From Hypomesus transpacificus (taxonomy: Eukaryota > Chordata > Actinopteri > Osmeriformes > Osmeridae), in contig NC_061078.1 in NCBI RefSeq assembly GCF_021917145.1, forward strand, positions 8,755,604 through 8,819,603: DNA of 64,000 bases, read 5' to 3'. Of the stretch, positions 22,858 to 35,300 are shown one piece after another; position 1 is the first letter of the stretch, and every line of letters begins with the position of its first letter. Under the pieces are notes generated by a model. That model was given only the letters and a program-made list of their open reading frames with translations, did not search any database and was not told the DNA's origin. Made by a program: the position numbers and the translations under genes.

Positions 22858-24697
22858 CTCGCGCAGTGATAAAAAAAGAAAACCTACAGAGGTTCCTCGC
22901 GGAATTTCGAGCCCAGGGAACATGCGCGTTCACTGTGCACGCATAAATGCGCGTCCATATATCCATGAAGTGGCACGGCAAGGTTTCAATGAAGTAATTG
23001 ACGAACGGTACATTAAGCAACACCAAGCTGGCTTTCCTTTCATATTGTAGATTGTGAAAGTACTAGTGTCAGCCCTGTCTGTTCAAACGTTTTGTTTTCT
23101 CTCTCCCCTTTCCTTTCTCCCACTTTCTGTCTGTTCTTATGAAAATGAAGGGTCATGGTGCTAGACTATTCTTATTTTGTATTGTTTATCCTTGTAATGG
23201 CATAGAGTTGGTTTAGAGATCAACAATGAACTCTTGTATGCAAGAAAAACGACATTTTTAAAATGTAGGCTATTTATTTTCCTCCTGAGGACTGCGTCAG
23301 TTGCTAGGCATTGACGTCACGTTAAGATTCTCCAAATTTGAAGCCCATGGCTACTGTCATTGAATTCATTGAATTTTCTATTGCTCCACTTTCCCTTTTC
23401 CAACGGAAAGGGTAGCCCACGCCTACTATTACTAAAATTAAAAGATGTACCAAATTGTGTACGTAAAATTATGTCACACTAAAAAGCCAATCGTCTCCTA
23501 CTCTCATCCTCTTTCGTTTACTTTTCATATGGAAACCACAGCCCACGCAATAGTTTGACACGCGTGTACAACCGCACGCACGCATGCATGTAAAACTAGC
23601 TATGTGTACATCCATGAGCGAAACACACACATATGTCAACAATAACAAAAGGTAAAGCAAATATAATTCACAATAACGGCTAAAGGGCGGTCTTAATATA
23701 GCCTGACGGATGTTTCCCTGCAACGGGCAGAATGCTGAAACGCGTGGTAACGGAGTAGCGCGTGGCAGACCAATGATACTATTTTTAGCTCCCATACTCA
23801 ATATGCTTAGCGCTGCGGGTTTCTCTTTCCAATGTACAGTAACAACATAAATAGGGATTTGTTTCCTGTCGACCATATGCTACTGATATAGTCAACGGTT
23901 TCAGAATCGCAGTTTACACGTTAATTGCGGTGTTGCATACTGTCGTTTAGCCCAACCCCACGATTTGAATTGAATTGGACCAGACTATGATCAACTGAGT
24001 TGCTTGATAAATAGTTAATACCGTGTTTGGACTGAAAGCGCACAGGGCATTACCCTTTATTGTTTAATTTTCTAATATAACAGCACTGGATTGGTTTCCA
24101 CACATGTATGCAAACAAAGGATGAGTAAACTCAGGGGTTCCAAACCATAGCCAGACCTAACAGTACTTGTAAACATTTTCAGACAGTACTTAATGAACGT
24201 TAACTTTTAATGAAAACCCCTTTGTAATAGTACAACCCCCTTCTGATATTATAGATGAGATATAAACGTTCTGCTGCACATAGGAACCCTAAATAGATGT
24301 TTCTGACAAAACAGTACCTAAATGTCATCTTACTATCTGAAAGGGCAGACACATCTTCTTTGTTACATTTTCATGTAGAGTATTATTTTTTTTTTTTTGT
24401 GTATGCCTGGTCAATGTCGCCTGTCACATCAGATGCTCTCAAGACAGATAAAAGCTTGGAAAACCTTTTTCAACCACAATCTAAGTTTCTTAAAAACAGT
24501 CTAAACTACAAAGACCATAATGATTACTTTATTTGCTTGAGCCTACCAGATTTGTCTCAATGATGAGCTCTGTAGGAACGGTGCCAGGAAGGCTACGTCC
24601 CTCAACAGATACGAGCGTCTCCTCTCATGCTGCATAAGCATGAATTGCATGCCACTCTGGCACAGCACCAACGACGGCTATGAGCGTTCTCAGATGT

Positions 24698-24717
24698 TTC
24701 AGTGCCATGGACAGCGG
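24698..24717 (+). promoter_or_regulatory. RE1-like (REST/NRSF) site upstream of mir-129-2
   Basis: TTCAGTGCCATGGACAGCGG matches the 21-bp RE1 pattern (TTCAGCACC, two free bases, GGACAGCGC) at nearly all fixed positions; the main change is CA to TG within the left half. REST silences neuronal genes and neuronal microRNAs outside neurons, and mir-129-2 is the nearest neuronal gene. Binding is inferred. Confidence 0.45.
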
Positions 24718-27700
24718 TAAATCAGAAGTTCAAGTAGACAACCTGCTTGATCTCATTGAAACACTATTTGTCCACTTCTAACTGCAATCATTGCACATGA
24801 ATGTCATGGTAAATGTTTACTTACAAAGTTTGAAAGCAATGACTGGTGTAGGCTATGGGCAAATATCTAATCAAATTTCTGTCTGCTGCTTGATCACTTA
24901 AAATTCTTTAAAATCTCAAACACATTTTCATGCAAAATTTGTCCTTGTCTGCTGGTTTTAAAATGGCCTTATCAGCGCTCACTGAAATCTTTTGAATCTA
25001 AATGCTGATACAACAAAGGAACAGTTGCCTGGATGTTGTGGTTTGAATGGGTTCAAAGACATAACCATAACATAGGCTATATGTTAATGTTGTTAGTCTT
25101 TAATAAAGCAAGTGTTTCAGTCAACATGCTTAGACATGTATTTAAAGGAGGATGCTATTGAAATGGAATACAAATCGCCGCTCCTTCATGTCCTTCACCA
25201 GGCAACCAGTTGCTCCATACTCTATTGTATGCCACATCAGCAGAGATGGCTAGACTACCCAGTGTGTGTGTTTGGTCACCTCCTGATCAGAAGTAGATTT
25301 TTCTCAGAGAAGTTTTCCAAGTACCTTTTTTGTATGTGTGTGTGTGTGTAAAGCAGGTTCTGTGTGAGTCTGTGTGTGAATGAAAGAGAGGCGGCAGAGA
25401 GAATTATTGGACCAGCTACCCTAAGAAAGTGATAGAATTTCATGTGAAACTGTTACACGCCATGTGAAAACTTAGATGTTTTACATGTAGTTCAATTTGT
25501 TGTACGTTTAACCATTGAAACAACATCATTTTCTTTTCTCTTTTTTGTTTTACAGAAAACTTGACTTCAGCCTACCAGTGTGCCATTGACCCACATTGAC
25601 GTCATGGCATCATTAGGTATCCCTTAGAAACACAGACGTTCAAAAATAGTATCAAATGAATTCACATTGTGCAAAAAAAAGAGTTATGGAGCAGTAGAGT
25701 GGGAGATAATATAGTATAAGGACCGCAATATGGTGTGCAAATGCAGCTCTTTAACATAACATACCCGTGATATAATAAATACCCAATGCATTGGATTAAG
25801 ATCCAGGATTTGGCAAATGGGATTTTGACCTGGATATTTACCTGTTTCTGTTGCACTGTAGCATGCCTAATTTCATTGAAGCAAAACCTCAAAACAGTAT
25901 ATTCCACAATAATCTATAGCAGTACTTTCTAGATGACAAATGCAGAGCTTTGCATACTACTCTTGCTGCCACTGTTCTAAGAGGAACAGCTTTCAAGAAT
26001 TAAGCATTGCTCAGAATGGTGCATACAGTATACATACTGTACAGTGGCTGTGGATAACATCATGAAACTATTTGTCCAATGTTTCTTTGCTTTTCTTTGA
26101 GGCACAGGTACTCTTAAAACATTCAATGGGTGCAGAATATTGCTTGGCCCCATTCAGTGCAGTCTCTGTGGCGTGCTCACTCACATGCCTATTACATAAC
26201 ACAACTCCCACTCCCAGTTCAAGCGCTCCTAACAAATCCATGCACACTTTGCTGCACACGGTCTATTTATATACTGTACCCAAGACATGACTGGTTCAAA
26301 AATACCATCACAGTCAATTATTCATTGAGAAACATTGCAAAACTGAGAGGGTTCAGGGGACAGAAATAGACTCATGCAGGGGTAACAATGATCACAACCA
26401 CTCGAAATCCAATGAGATGTTCGCTCTCCAAGGTACTGAACCCAAAGAAAGGGGGGAAAAAACGCTCAAATGTGCATTTTGCCTTCTCATGTGTTGTGAT
26501 GGTATTTCTATCAGTGAGTGCATGTGTGATGGGCCTCTCTACAACTGACATGTTTCGGTACAGGTTTCTAAAAATATCAGGCTACACTATGCTTGTGTCT
26601 AAAGTGTTGGCAGATAAAAAATTGCATTGTCTATGCAGATCTGCACATATTGCATATGGAAACAATGGAACACTGCTCTTCCACAAATAATTTGATATCT
26701 TTAGAAAATCTGCAATGAAACCTATGAAGTCATTTATTTGAGGTTTTATCTCAAAATGACAGTTCCGTCCCATCAATAAACAAGATCCAATAATTAAAAT
26801 CAGACTCACATCATAAGCAACGTGCTTGATGAACAATGTAATGAAAACTATCTTCTATAATTAGGTCTTCCTTAAGTTAAGTAGCATGTGTAAAATAGCT
26901 GCGGTTACACTTGATTTTGTGATTGATTGATTTGGTTGTTTGTGAAGTAAGATCCCAGATCAAGATGTTTATGAGGTCTTGGATGACTCAATATCAAGAT
27001 TGCAAAAGAAGACCTCTGCTAGTACAACCTTACTATTTTGTCATTTATTTTATTCACTCATTAGGAACAGAAGCTCTTATAGTACCAGCACCAGTCAGGC
27101 TACTGAATATTTCATTTCAAGGAACCTCAGGAACATACTGCCTCTTGCTGTTAGATAGACATCCACCCTGATGTAGCCTCAAGAGGCAGGCCAAGGCCTG
27201 GTTAACGAATAGACTAAGATCAATTCTTTATAATTATTTTTGGTAGAAACCAAATCATATCTATTTGTTTTTTGTTTCTATGTTTTCAATGTTTGCCTTT
27301 TTGATGTCAAATGTTTTCAGCTTCTCCTTTGAAAAAAGACTGATTAAGTTCCATCCACAAGTGGCAACATACAAAAACATGTTTTTGAAGCATTGCCCCG
27401 ACCCCAGAACTCCAACAACAAAACCTTGTTGAGGTATGGAAGAACCTGATCATTGAGTAAACCAAGAAGTAGAGGCTAAACTCATTATATGACTGTTCCA
27501 GAGAAGCTCTTTCTCCAAAGGGCCTTAAACGACTGACCAGTAAAGTTCAGGCCTTCCTAAAGGGCTTTTCATATGGGGGCCAGGCTGCAACACTCGTTTA
27601 TACAAACTAGATTTTTTATATATTTATATACGTTTATATATTTCTGGTTGTGGCTCGTACTGTAGATGTCTAATATGAAAGGTCCTTGCTGTCATGGCAT

Positions 27701-28885
27701 CTATTTTAGTAGTCATAGAAATAGTAAGTGTATTCACAATTTAATGTCAGGGTGTAGAATGATTCCTGAATTGGGATTACGTCAAATAATTCTGTGTCTG
27801 AAACCATGGAAACCACATTTGCTTCCTTGGAAGTTTCAAGAATGAAACACTGCCATCCTCAGGCAGAGATTTTTTTGTTTCTCTCTGAGAGATTTTTTTT
27901 GTTGAACAACACCATCAATTGCACTTGTGCAACAATGGTTGAGTTGAAGTGAATACAGTTGTCCAGTTGGAGAATTGTTTGTAACCACGTTCAATTTAAT
28001 CTTCATAGCAATGAAATGTCTCAATTTTTTTAATTTAATTATAATAGAACATTGATTTTGGTTGAGTGAAAATACAAATTAACTTGACAAAAATGCCATA
28101 TCAAGTTCTGTTCATTGTAAGCCTCAAGTCAACAGATCAGCTCACTTTTATAAATAAAATAAAAAAGAGGTTGGGACTTTTACAAAGACAATGAATGGAT
28201 ACATCAAAATGAGAAGATGAGAGCATTTCATCCACTGTTTTAAACACTATACACTGAACACTTAAAATCTCGGTTCAGTTTCAAAGATGGTCATAAATTA
28301 ACCAATTCTAGTTTTTTGATGTTCATAAATAAAGGAGCAAAATTAATAACATATTTCATTTGTATTTTTCTTGTTTTTGCAATCCATCCACTTTGCTTAC
28401 AGCAAAATGCTAGGTCCCATATAAATAGGAATGATTAAGAAAGACACTTAAAAGTGCAAAACAAGATGAAAAAAGTGTTGAAACAGGTCATTCTACAGCT
28501 TCAGTACACTTGCTCCAGAAAAGAACAGCAGCAATTTCCATTTTCTAAGCACATAACGTTCTTATTCATAAAAAATATATAGTTGGATGACAACTCTCAA
28601 TTAAAACCACAAATGTATTTTAATTAAAACATGGCACCACCTATGGACCATGTTGCTTTTAGTATTATTCTAGAGTGCATTGGAGCAACACAAGATATTC
28701 CCTTTGGTGTGGTTTTTACCTCCCTGTAGCAGTATTTAAACTCTCAACCGTTCTAAAGAAAGAAATCATCTGAGATTTAATATTATTAAAATGGGTCATC
28801 TTATTTTCTATTTTCATATCTGTCATTGACTTCCAGAAACATGGCTTCCTGTCTGTGGTTCACTGCAAATCTGATTGCCTTAGAG

Positions 28886-29076
28886 CAGGGGTGTCGAACT
28901 CCGGTCCTCGAGGGCCGCTGTCCTGCATGTTTTAGATGTTTCCCTGCTCCAACACACCTGATTCAATTAAAAGGGTTGTTATAACGACCATTCATTCGAA
29001 TTAGGTGAGCTGGATCAGGGAAACATCTAAAACATGCAGGACAGCGGCCCTCGAGGACCGGAGCTCGACACCCCTG
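28886..29076. mobile_element. 191-bp hAT-like MITE
   Basis: The element is almost entirely a long inverted repeat: the left end starts CAGGGGTGTCGAACTCCGG and the right end is its near-exact complement, ending CACCCCTG. It is flanked on both sides by the 8-bp target duplication CCTTAGAG (28878-28885 and 29077-29084). An 8-bp duplication with CAG-type ends is typical of the hAT superfamily. It has no coding capacity and would need a transposase from elsewhere. It lies just beyond the 3' end of ttc17. Confidence 0.9.
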
Positions 29077-29395
29077 CCTTAGAGAGAAGAACCATAAATA
29101 ATTATAAATAACATGGGGATTGGTTCATAGATCATGCTTTACCCCACACAGCTCAGAACGTCTGACATGTTTCAAAGTTCTTTTTCCAACTGTCTGAAGC
29201 TAATTTTATATTTGTTTACTATGCAGTTTACAGAAATGAATCCCAACAAAAAGGAATCCCAAAATTCTGTTTAAGATTGGTAATAGACAACCAACTTCAA
29301 ACACTACGTTTTGACAAATGTCCTGCTAGTTGTGTGTAACTTGTTGGTTCTGTTGAGTGTGTGCCGCTATTACTCCTTGGCGTGGGTCAGTTATC

Positions 29396-32300
29396 TTAGG
29401 GCTGGCGACGCTCTTTCTTGGTAAGCAGGTAGCACTGAATGGTTCTTAGACGGTCTTTGGCTGGAGCAAACTCTGGCTGCAGCTTGAGAGTGGACTCATA
29501 CCAGTGCATGGCCTTCTCAAACTCCTCCTGAAAATGGGAATCCACAAACAATGTTAGCTTTCATACAACATAAATATGATCAATAATAGATCATATAATT
29601 TAGCTTTAATAACAAATGAAAAATCTTTACAATGTAACCTATTGCTCCTGTCAAAATCCTGCGAAACCATTTTAAACAATCTATATTGACTATCAAAAAA
29701 TACAACAGAGCCCTTCCACCAGAATAATCGGTATGATGTTCTAAATGTTATTGGCATCTCACCATGGCAATGTAGACATTGGCAAGAGTGAAATGGTTCA
29801 CGACAAAGTGCGGGGCGATCTCAACTGCCATGCGGGCCACGGTCAGGGCATCCTCCCACAGCCTTGCATTTTGGAAAATGTTGGCCAGACTGATCAGAGG
29901 CACGTCCTAGAAGAGGGAGGGAAAGAAAAAGAGACAGAGGGAAAGTTAGGTACGTAGAGAAATGGGGTGTTACAGTAAGAGAAACAAAAGATGGGTTTGG
30001 CTATTGTTGATTAAGAACTGCAAGTACATGTAAAGAAGAGACTGGATACAGTACCCTTGTTAGACTCCCGATGAAACTTAACAATTCACCATCATTTTTT
30101 TTAAACAATATTGACATATTGTGTACATATATGTACCGTTTATATCAATTATATTTAAGTTTAACCATGGCTGTGATCTATGATGCTTTCATGCAATATG
30201 GCATGTTTTGATAATTCAAATGAAGTGCATGTTACCTTCATATGGTGGGGGGCATAGTTAAGGGCCTGGCGCAGACAGTCGATGGCCCTTTTCCCCTGAC
30301 CCTTCACCCTCCAGTAAAGAGCTGCCATGCTGGATAGCACCCAAGAGGTCTGGTTCTGTGTGAGAACGAGTTGTAGAGAGACAGATATAAAGACAGGGGA
30401 AGTGATTGAGAAGAGTGTGTGCATGTGAACATGGGTGATATACTGCATGGTTAGATAACACAACCACATGTTGTGGCTTCCTGTTGCCTTTACTTTGTAA
30501 ATGAACTTTTAACAAACACAATCGAGGCTGTACAGTCAAATGTCCTGTAGATTTGAACTGCAACCTGAATCAGTAAAAAAGCGACAGAATCCAACATGTT
30601 ACAAATTGAGGTTGATCATCTTTCTATGGAGCAACATTATATTTGACCCTCATAACTGTGTGAGCATCAATGGTACTGTACCTTCTCCAAGACCTTGGCG
30701 ATGCGCGTGCCCACCTGCTCAAAGGACTGGGGGGGAAACTTGTCTTTTCCCAGATTCTGCAGCACCTAAAGCACCGGGGGGTAGAAGATGAGGAAGAAGG
30801 GGTGCCGATAAGGTGGGTGCAATTTGCAGATGGACACGGCAAAACAAACATTTGTGGCTGGGAGGTCATTTGGAATATCCATGTATTTTCATCCCTTTTC
30901 TGAACACTGGACTGGGTAGCTGCGAGTTGTTCACTTCACTGCTGCATTACTGGGTAGGTTATTTCTGGTGACACTAAAAGCTCAGTTAAACTAACATAGC
31001 CTTAGAGTGAATCACTGCTGCAGCAACCTCTTTGAGCTGGCTCTCGCCGGTGTAGTGGATGGCAGCACGGTTAGCCACTCCGGCCAGGTGGTCTAGGGTG
31101 TGCATGCTGGTGGCCAGGTTGGCATTACACAGAGGCTCTGCTGCTGGCTCCTGGAGAGGGGTGGCAAAGTCGATGTGCTCCGTGATGCTGTGGGGGAGTG
31201 GGTGTAAGGAGATGGAAAAGGGGTCATGTCATTTGAGGTACTTTCAAGTGTGGAATAAATGACAGATAGTGTTTCCCACAGATTGATATAGTTGATATAG
31301 CTGTCTGTCTTACTAGAACGACATATGTATACATCGTTGCTAACGTGTGTTGACGTTGTGACTGTGTGTGTGTATGTGAAAAAGACGCGTGAAAGACAGA
31401 GAGACGGAGGGAGAGCAGGGAAAAGAAATGCAGCTGAACGAATATGCTGCGTGTTTTAACTTAAATAGTGTTAACACATTTTCTTTACAAAATGTGGCGG
31501 CCGGTGTTGATTCTGTGGCACACCGCCACAAATTAGTCTATGTGTGGGAAACACTGGATATCCACAGTGTTGTTATTCTAAACGGTCATTTTCCTTTCTC
31601 AGCGAGATCTTAGTCGGTTTGCAAATAAATGACTGCAATGGTGTTTCCGGTGTTACAAAATGCCATATGGTAACCCATTCCATAACAGCCAGAGCACCAC
31701 AGAGAAGACAGAGGTAGGTACTGACTCAATGTTCTTGGCAGACACAGCCAGCCAGGTGCTGGCTACGGTGGTGAGGTCCACCCTGCGTGTCCGCTGGCAT
31801 TCCTCAGGCCCGGGCCAGCCCAGACTGGTGTAGTCCCTCCAGCGCCCTGCTGGCCACACACACACACACACAGAAACACACACACATATGAGTATGAGTT
31901 AGTCAGTGACAGTAGCACCACCTCCTGGGGGCTTCTCTGTCCTGTATGGATGTTATTCTTAAATGAAGTGAAGAAAATACATCAAATGTGAGCAGATGCG
32001 TCTAATGTGTTTGTTTGTGCGTTTGTACCTGAAGGGCCAGGAGAGGGGATAGTGGGCCCGCTGATCTCCAGGACAGAGTGCCCAGGCAGCAGCTCCCCCT
32101 TCTGGCCATTGTCAGTGCTGCTCCAGACCTCAAGGCTCTCAGCCTTAGGCTTCCTCACTCGCTTCACTTGAAATGTTATCTGAACAGGGAAGACATTTGT
32201 GAGGACCTTGATTGTTTATGTTGCCATAGTAGTTATAATCAGCTCAGCACTACAGATTTTCACCACTTCACTAGTTTTAGTGAGACTATTAGAACAAATC

Positions 32301-35300
32301 TGACAAAGGCTTTGGTTCACGTTTAGTCATTTAACACACATACTTACATACAAAATCATTTCATTCATGTTTTTATATTACTTCAGATTAAGTTAGAAAA
32401 ACAACCAGTACCCTAAATCAACGTTTAAAATGGAAAATCGGCAAACAGGGTTTGACTGCAATATTTGGATGATTAAACACAAAACAAATAAATAAACACC
32501 TACCCACTCGGCCCCCTCGTCATCCTCACAGTTCCCAAGGCAGGGCCCTCCAGGGCGGGCACCCATGACACGGTCGTTTTTCAGCACCCGGATCCCCCGG
32601 AGATCCCCCCTCTTGCCCCCCACGTCCAGAGCCCCCATCAGTTCCTCCTTCAGCCGCCACTCCTCCTCCTCACCCCCCTCTCTTCCTCCTGCTTTCCCCG
32701 CTCCGCTGGCCGAGGGGGAAGCCCGCTGCTGTCCTGCTGCCTCGCCTGACCCGTTACTGTCCAGGACCACCTCTGACGGACACGGAGAGAAGGAGGGAGG
32801 AATAGTGGAAAGAAACATGGAATTATCCTTCTACCCAATCTAATGCCTCTTGTATTTTGTAGGTTTTGCGTACAAATTGTAGACCCAGCTTTGGTTGCCC
32901 CTTACTCTCAAAGAGAAGAGCCTCCTCCAGAGCAGCCCCAGGCAGAGACCCAGGCAGAGACCCAGACTGGGCTGTGGGGTCCTGCTTCTCCATGCTATCA
33001 GGCTCCCACTTATCCAACTGCATTCCTAGGTCCTCCTCCCCAACACACAAGGCACCTTCTGCATGGACAAATACACACATACGAAATTAACATGCCGTAC
33101 ACGCACACACAAAATTTGCAATCTTATGGACTTATGGAGTAATGGGAGCCAAACTTGGGCTCTGTGAAGAAAATATACAGCATTCTAAATTAGGTAGCTG
33201 TTATTTTTGGCCAGCTTGAATTATTGAGTGGCAGATTTCTCCACTTCAAAGCCCTTTCCCCTTCACTCACCATACCAGAGGAAAACAGTGGTAGAGCAAG
33301 TGAGAGGGGGAGAAGTATGAGCAGAGGAGGGTGAGAGAGCATGAAATGCGAAACCGAAAACATACAGGAGAGACAGGGAGGAACAGAGGGAGAAGACCCC
33401 ATGGAGGGAGGAGACCCGATGGAGGGAGGAGACCCCATGGAGGGAGGAAACCAGGACAAATATGGCAAAAGGAGATATACAGCAAGGACAAAAAAGCTCA
33501 AATATTCAGACAAATGTGCTGTTGATTACTATCTTGATAGATCTGATTTTACAGGTGGCTATTGCTGTGAGTGTGTATGTGCACCAAATACCCTGGAGTA
33601 GATTGTAGACCAGGGAATGGTACTGTATGGCCTGTTGTGTACATTATTTGTGCAGTGCATTTGTGTTTCAGTCTACACACTTGTGTGGCCTTGCAAGAGT
33701 GTGTTTGAGTGGATGTATGTTTGGGTGTGTGGACTCACGCTGGCATGGTAGCCTCTGCGGCAGGTTGTAGAGGAAGGGGTAGAACTGCAGGCAGCGCAGC
33801 AGGGGCAGGCTTGCCCGGCACTGAGGGCAGATGGATGAGAGGGCCAGGGCGTGGCGGAACAGGCCCAGGGCGCCCGTCACGTTGCCCTGGGCCAGGCGCA
33901 CGCTTGCTAGGCTGAGCAGGGTGTGAGGCTACCAGGGACAACCACAGCGGGAGGGTGAGAGGTCGAGAGGAAAAATAAGTGAGATTCCCGAAATATACAT
34001 TGTAGAAAAGGACCAGAGCAAAAAAAACAATATACTGAGTGTATACCGTGTGCATTTCTGGGTTCACATGCTCCGGGACCCAAGCAGGGGGCTGCTAGTT
34101 CATGCACCTAAACTCGTACAGTCTGAGTGCGTGTTAAGTACCTCGGAGGCGTTGAGCGCCAGCGCCTCCACCAGCAGTGGGCACGCGTGGGCGGTGAGGC
34201 TGTGGTGGAGGAGGAGGTTAGCAGCGTTGGTGAGGGGAAGGTGGCGGTACGGAGGCGGGGCAGACACTAAAGCGTGGCGTAAGCACTGCAGGGCTCTAGT
34301 GCCATTGCCTTTAGCTCTCCAGAATAACGCAGCCTCGTTCTGGAGCAGCCAGTGGGGGGCGCTAGACTAAAAGAAAGAGAAGAAGAAAAAAAAAGTGAAA
34401 AGGGGTGTTGATATGGCAACATGGTTTGTCTTTGGTATGGCAAAGCTCAACTAGATTTGTCAAGAGTGAAGTCCTAATAGTTACAGTATGTGAGATTTGA
34501 GGCCCAGAAAAGGGCAAAAATATATATTTTACTTAAAAAATGTGCCTCTAGTGATGTTCTGGGGCTTGTATTTCCAAGATCCTTGGTTGCACTGGCTGTT
34601 TGGAGAATTCATCGGGAAGTGCTTCACCTGTTTCATTGCTTGCACTATACTTGCACCAATCTGGTCCAAACTCCAGCCTCCACTACGAGAGAGCAGCACC
34701 TGAACCATACACACACACACAATTCAGCCAGGGAGAACACTTGTCTATGGATATCCCAAAGCATGCAGCAAGACACAGGCGTGTGCACGCACTCGTGCTC
34801 TCACACACACACATGAGGACTCCTAGTACCGATAGCTACCTGAAATGAATAGGGGTCTGGTAGCTCCTTGCCCTCCATTGGCCAGCCCACCGAGACAGGC
34901 AGGTCAGCTGGGGCAGGCTGGGGGCCGGGGCCGCAGTCTGGCACGGCCACCGTCTTAGGAGGGTCACCACTCTCATAGAGCAGAGTCTGAACTGGGCTGT
35001 ATGAGCGAACACACACACACACAATGCTGTTATCTATAGCCAGCACAACCAGAGGTCTCAACTCCAAGGTTGCAATACTTAGCACAGGTTAAGATCTTCT
35101 AGGCTCTGAGTTACTCACACAGCCCGGACACACTCACCTAAGGCCCTGCGTCTCGGGAGGGAGGTAGAAAGTGGGAAGTAAATGTGCCAAAGGAACTGCA
35201 GGGAACTCGCGGGCGCAGTCGGCTCTCTGTGGCCAGAGCATCCTTTGGACATCCTGCAGAAAAAATACATGGACCCACTTAGCTTTCTAGGTCAGCCCAT

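Larger units (their letters stand above)
20520..28885. other. Intergenic DNA between mir-129-2 and ttc17
   Basis: More than 8 kb without a supportable protein-coding gene. ORFs at 22115-22417 and 23469-23876 have no domain and no splice partners. The interval is upstream of mir-129-2 on its own strand, so it may contain the primary microRNA transcript and its control elements. Motifs listed separately include an RE1-like site, two MEF2 sites and two full CRE palindromes. The rest is A/T-rich with no structure I can name. Confidence 0.5.

Noticed and set aside
23469-23876. 135-aa minus-strand ORF with a hydrophobic leucine-rich stretch
   Set aside because: The hydrophobic stretch comes from low-complexity sequence; there is no promoter or splice context and the composition is not gene-like.
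32565-32843. 92-aa plus-strand ORF rich in Ser/Pro
   Set aside because: Antisense shadow of ttc17 exon 17, which has a clear minus-strand frame and matching splice phases.
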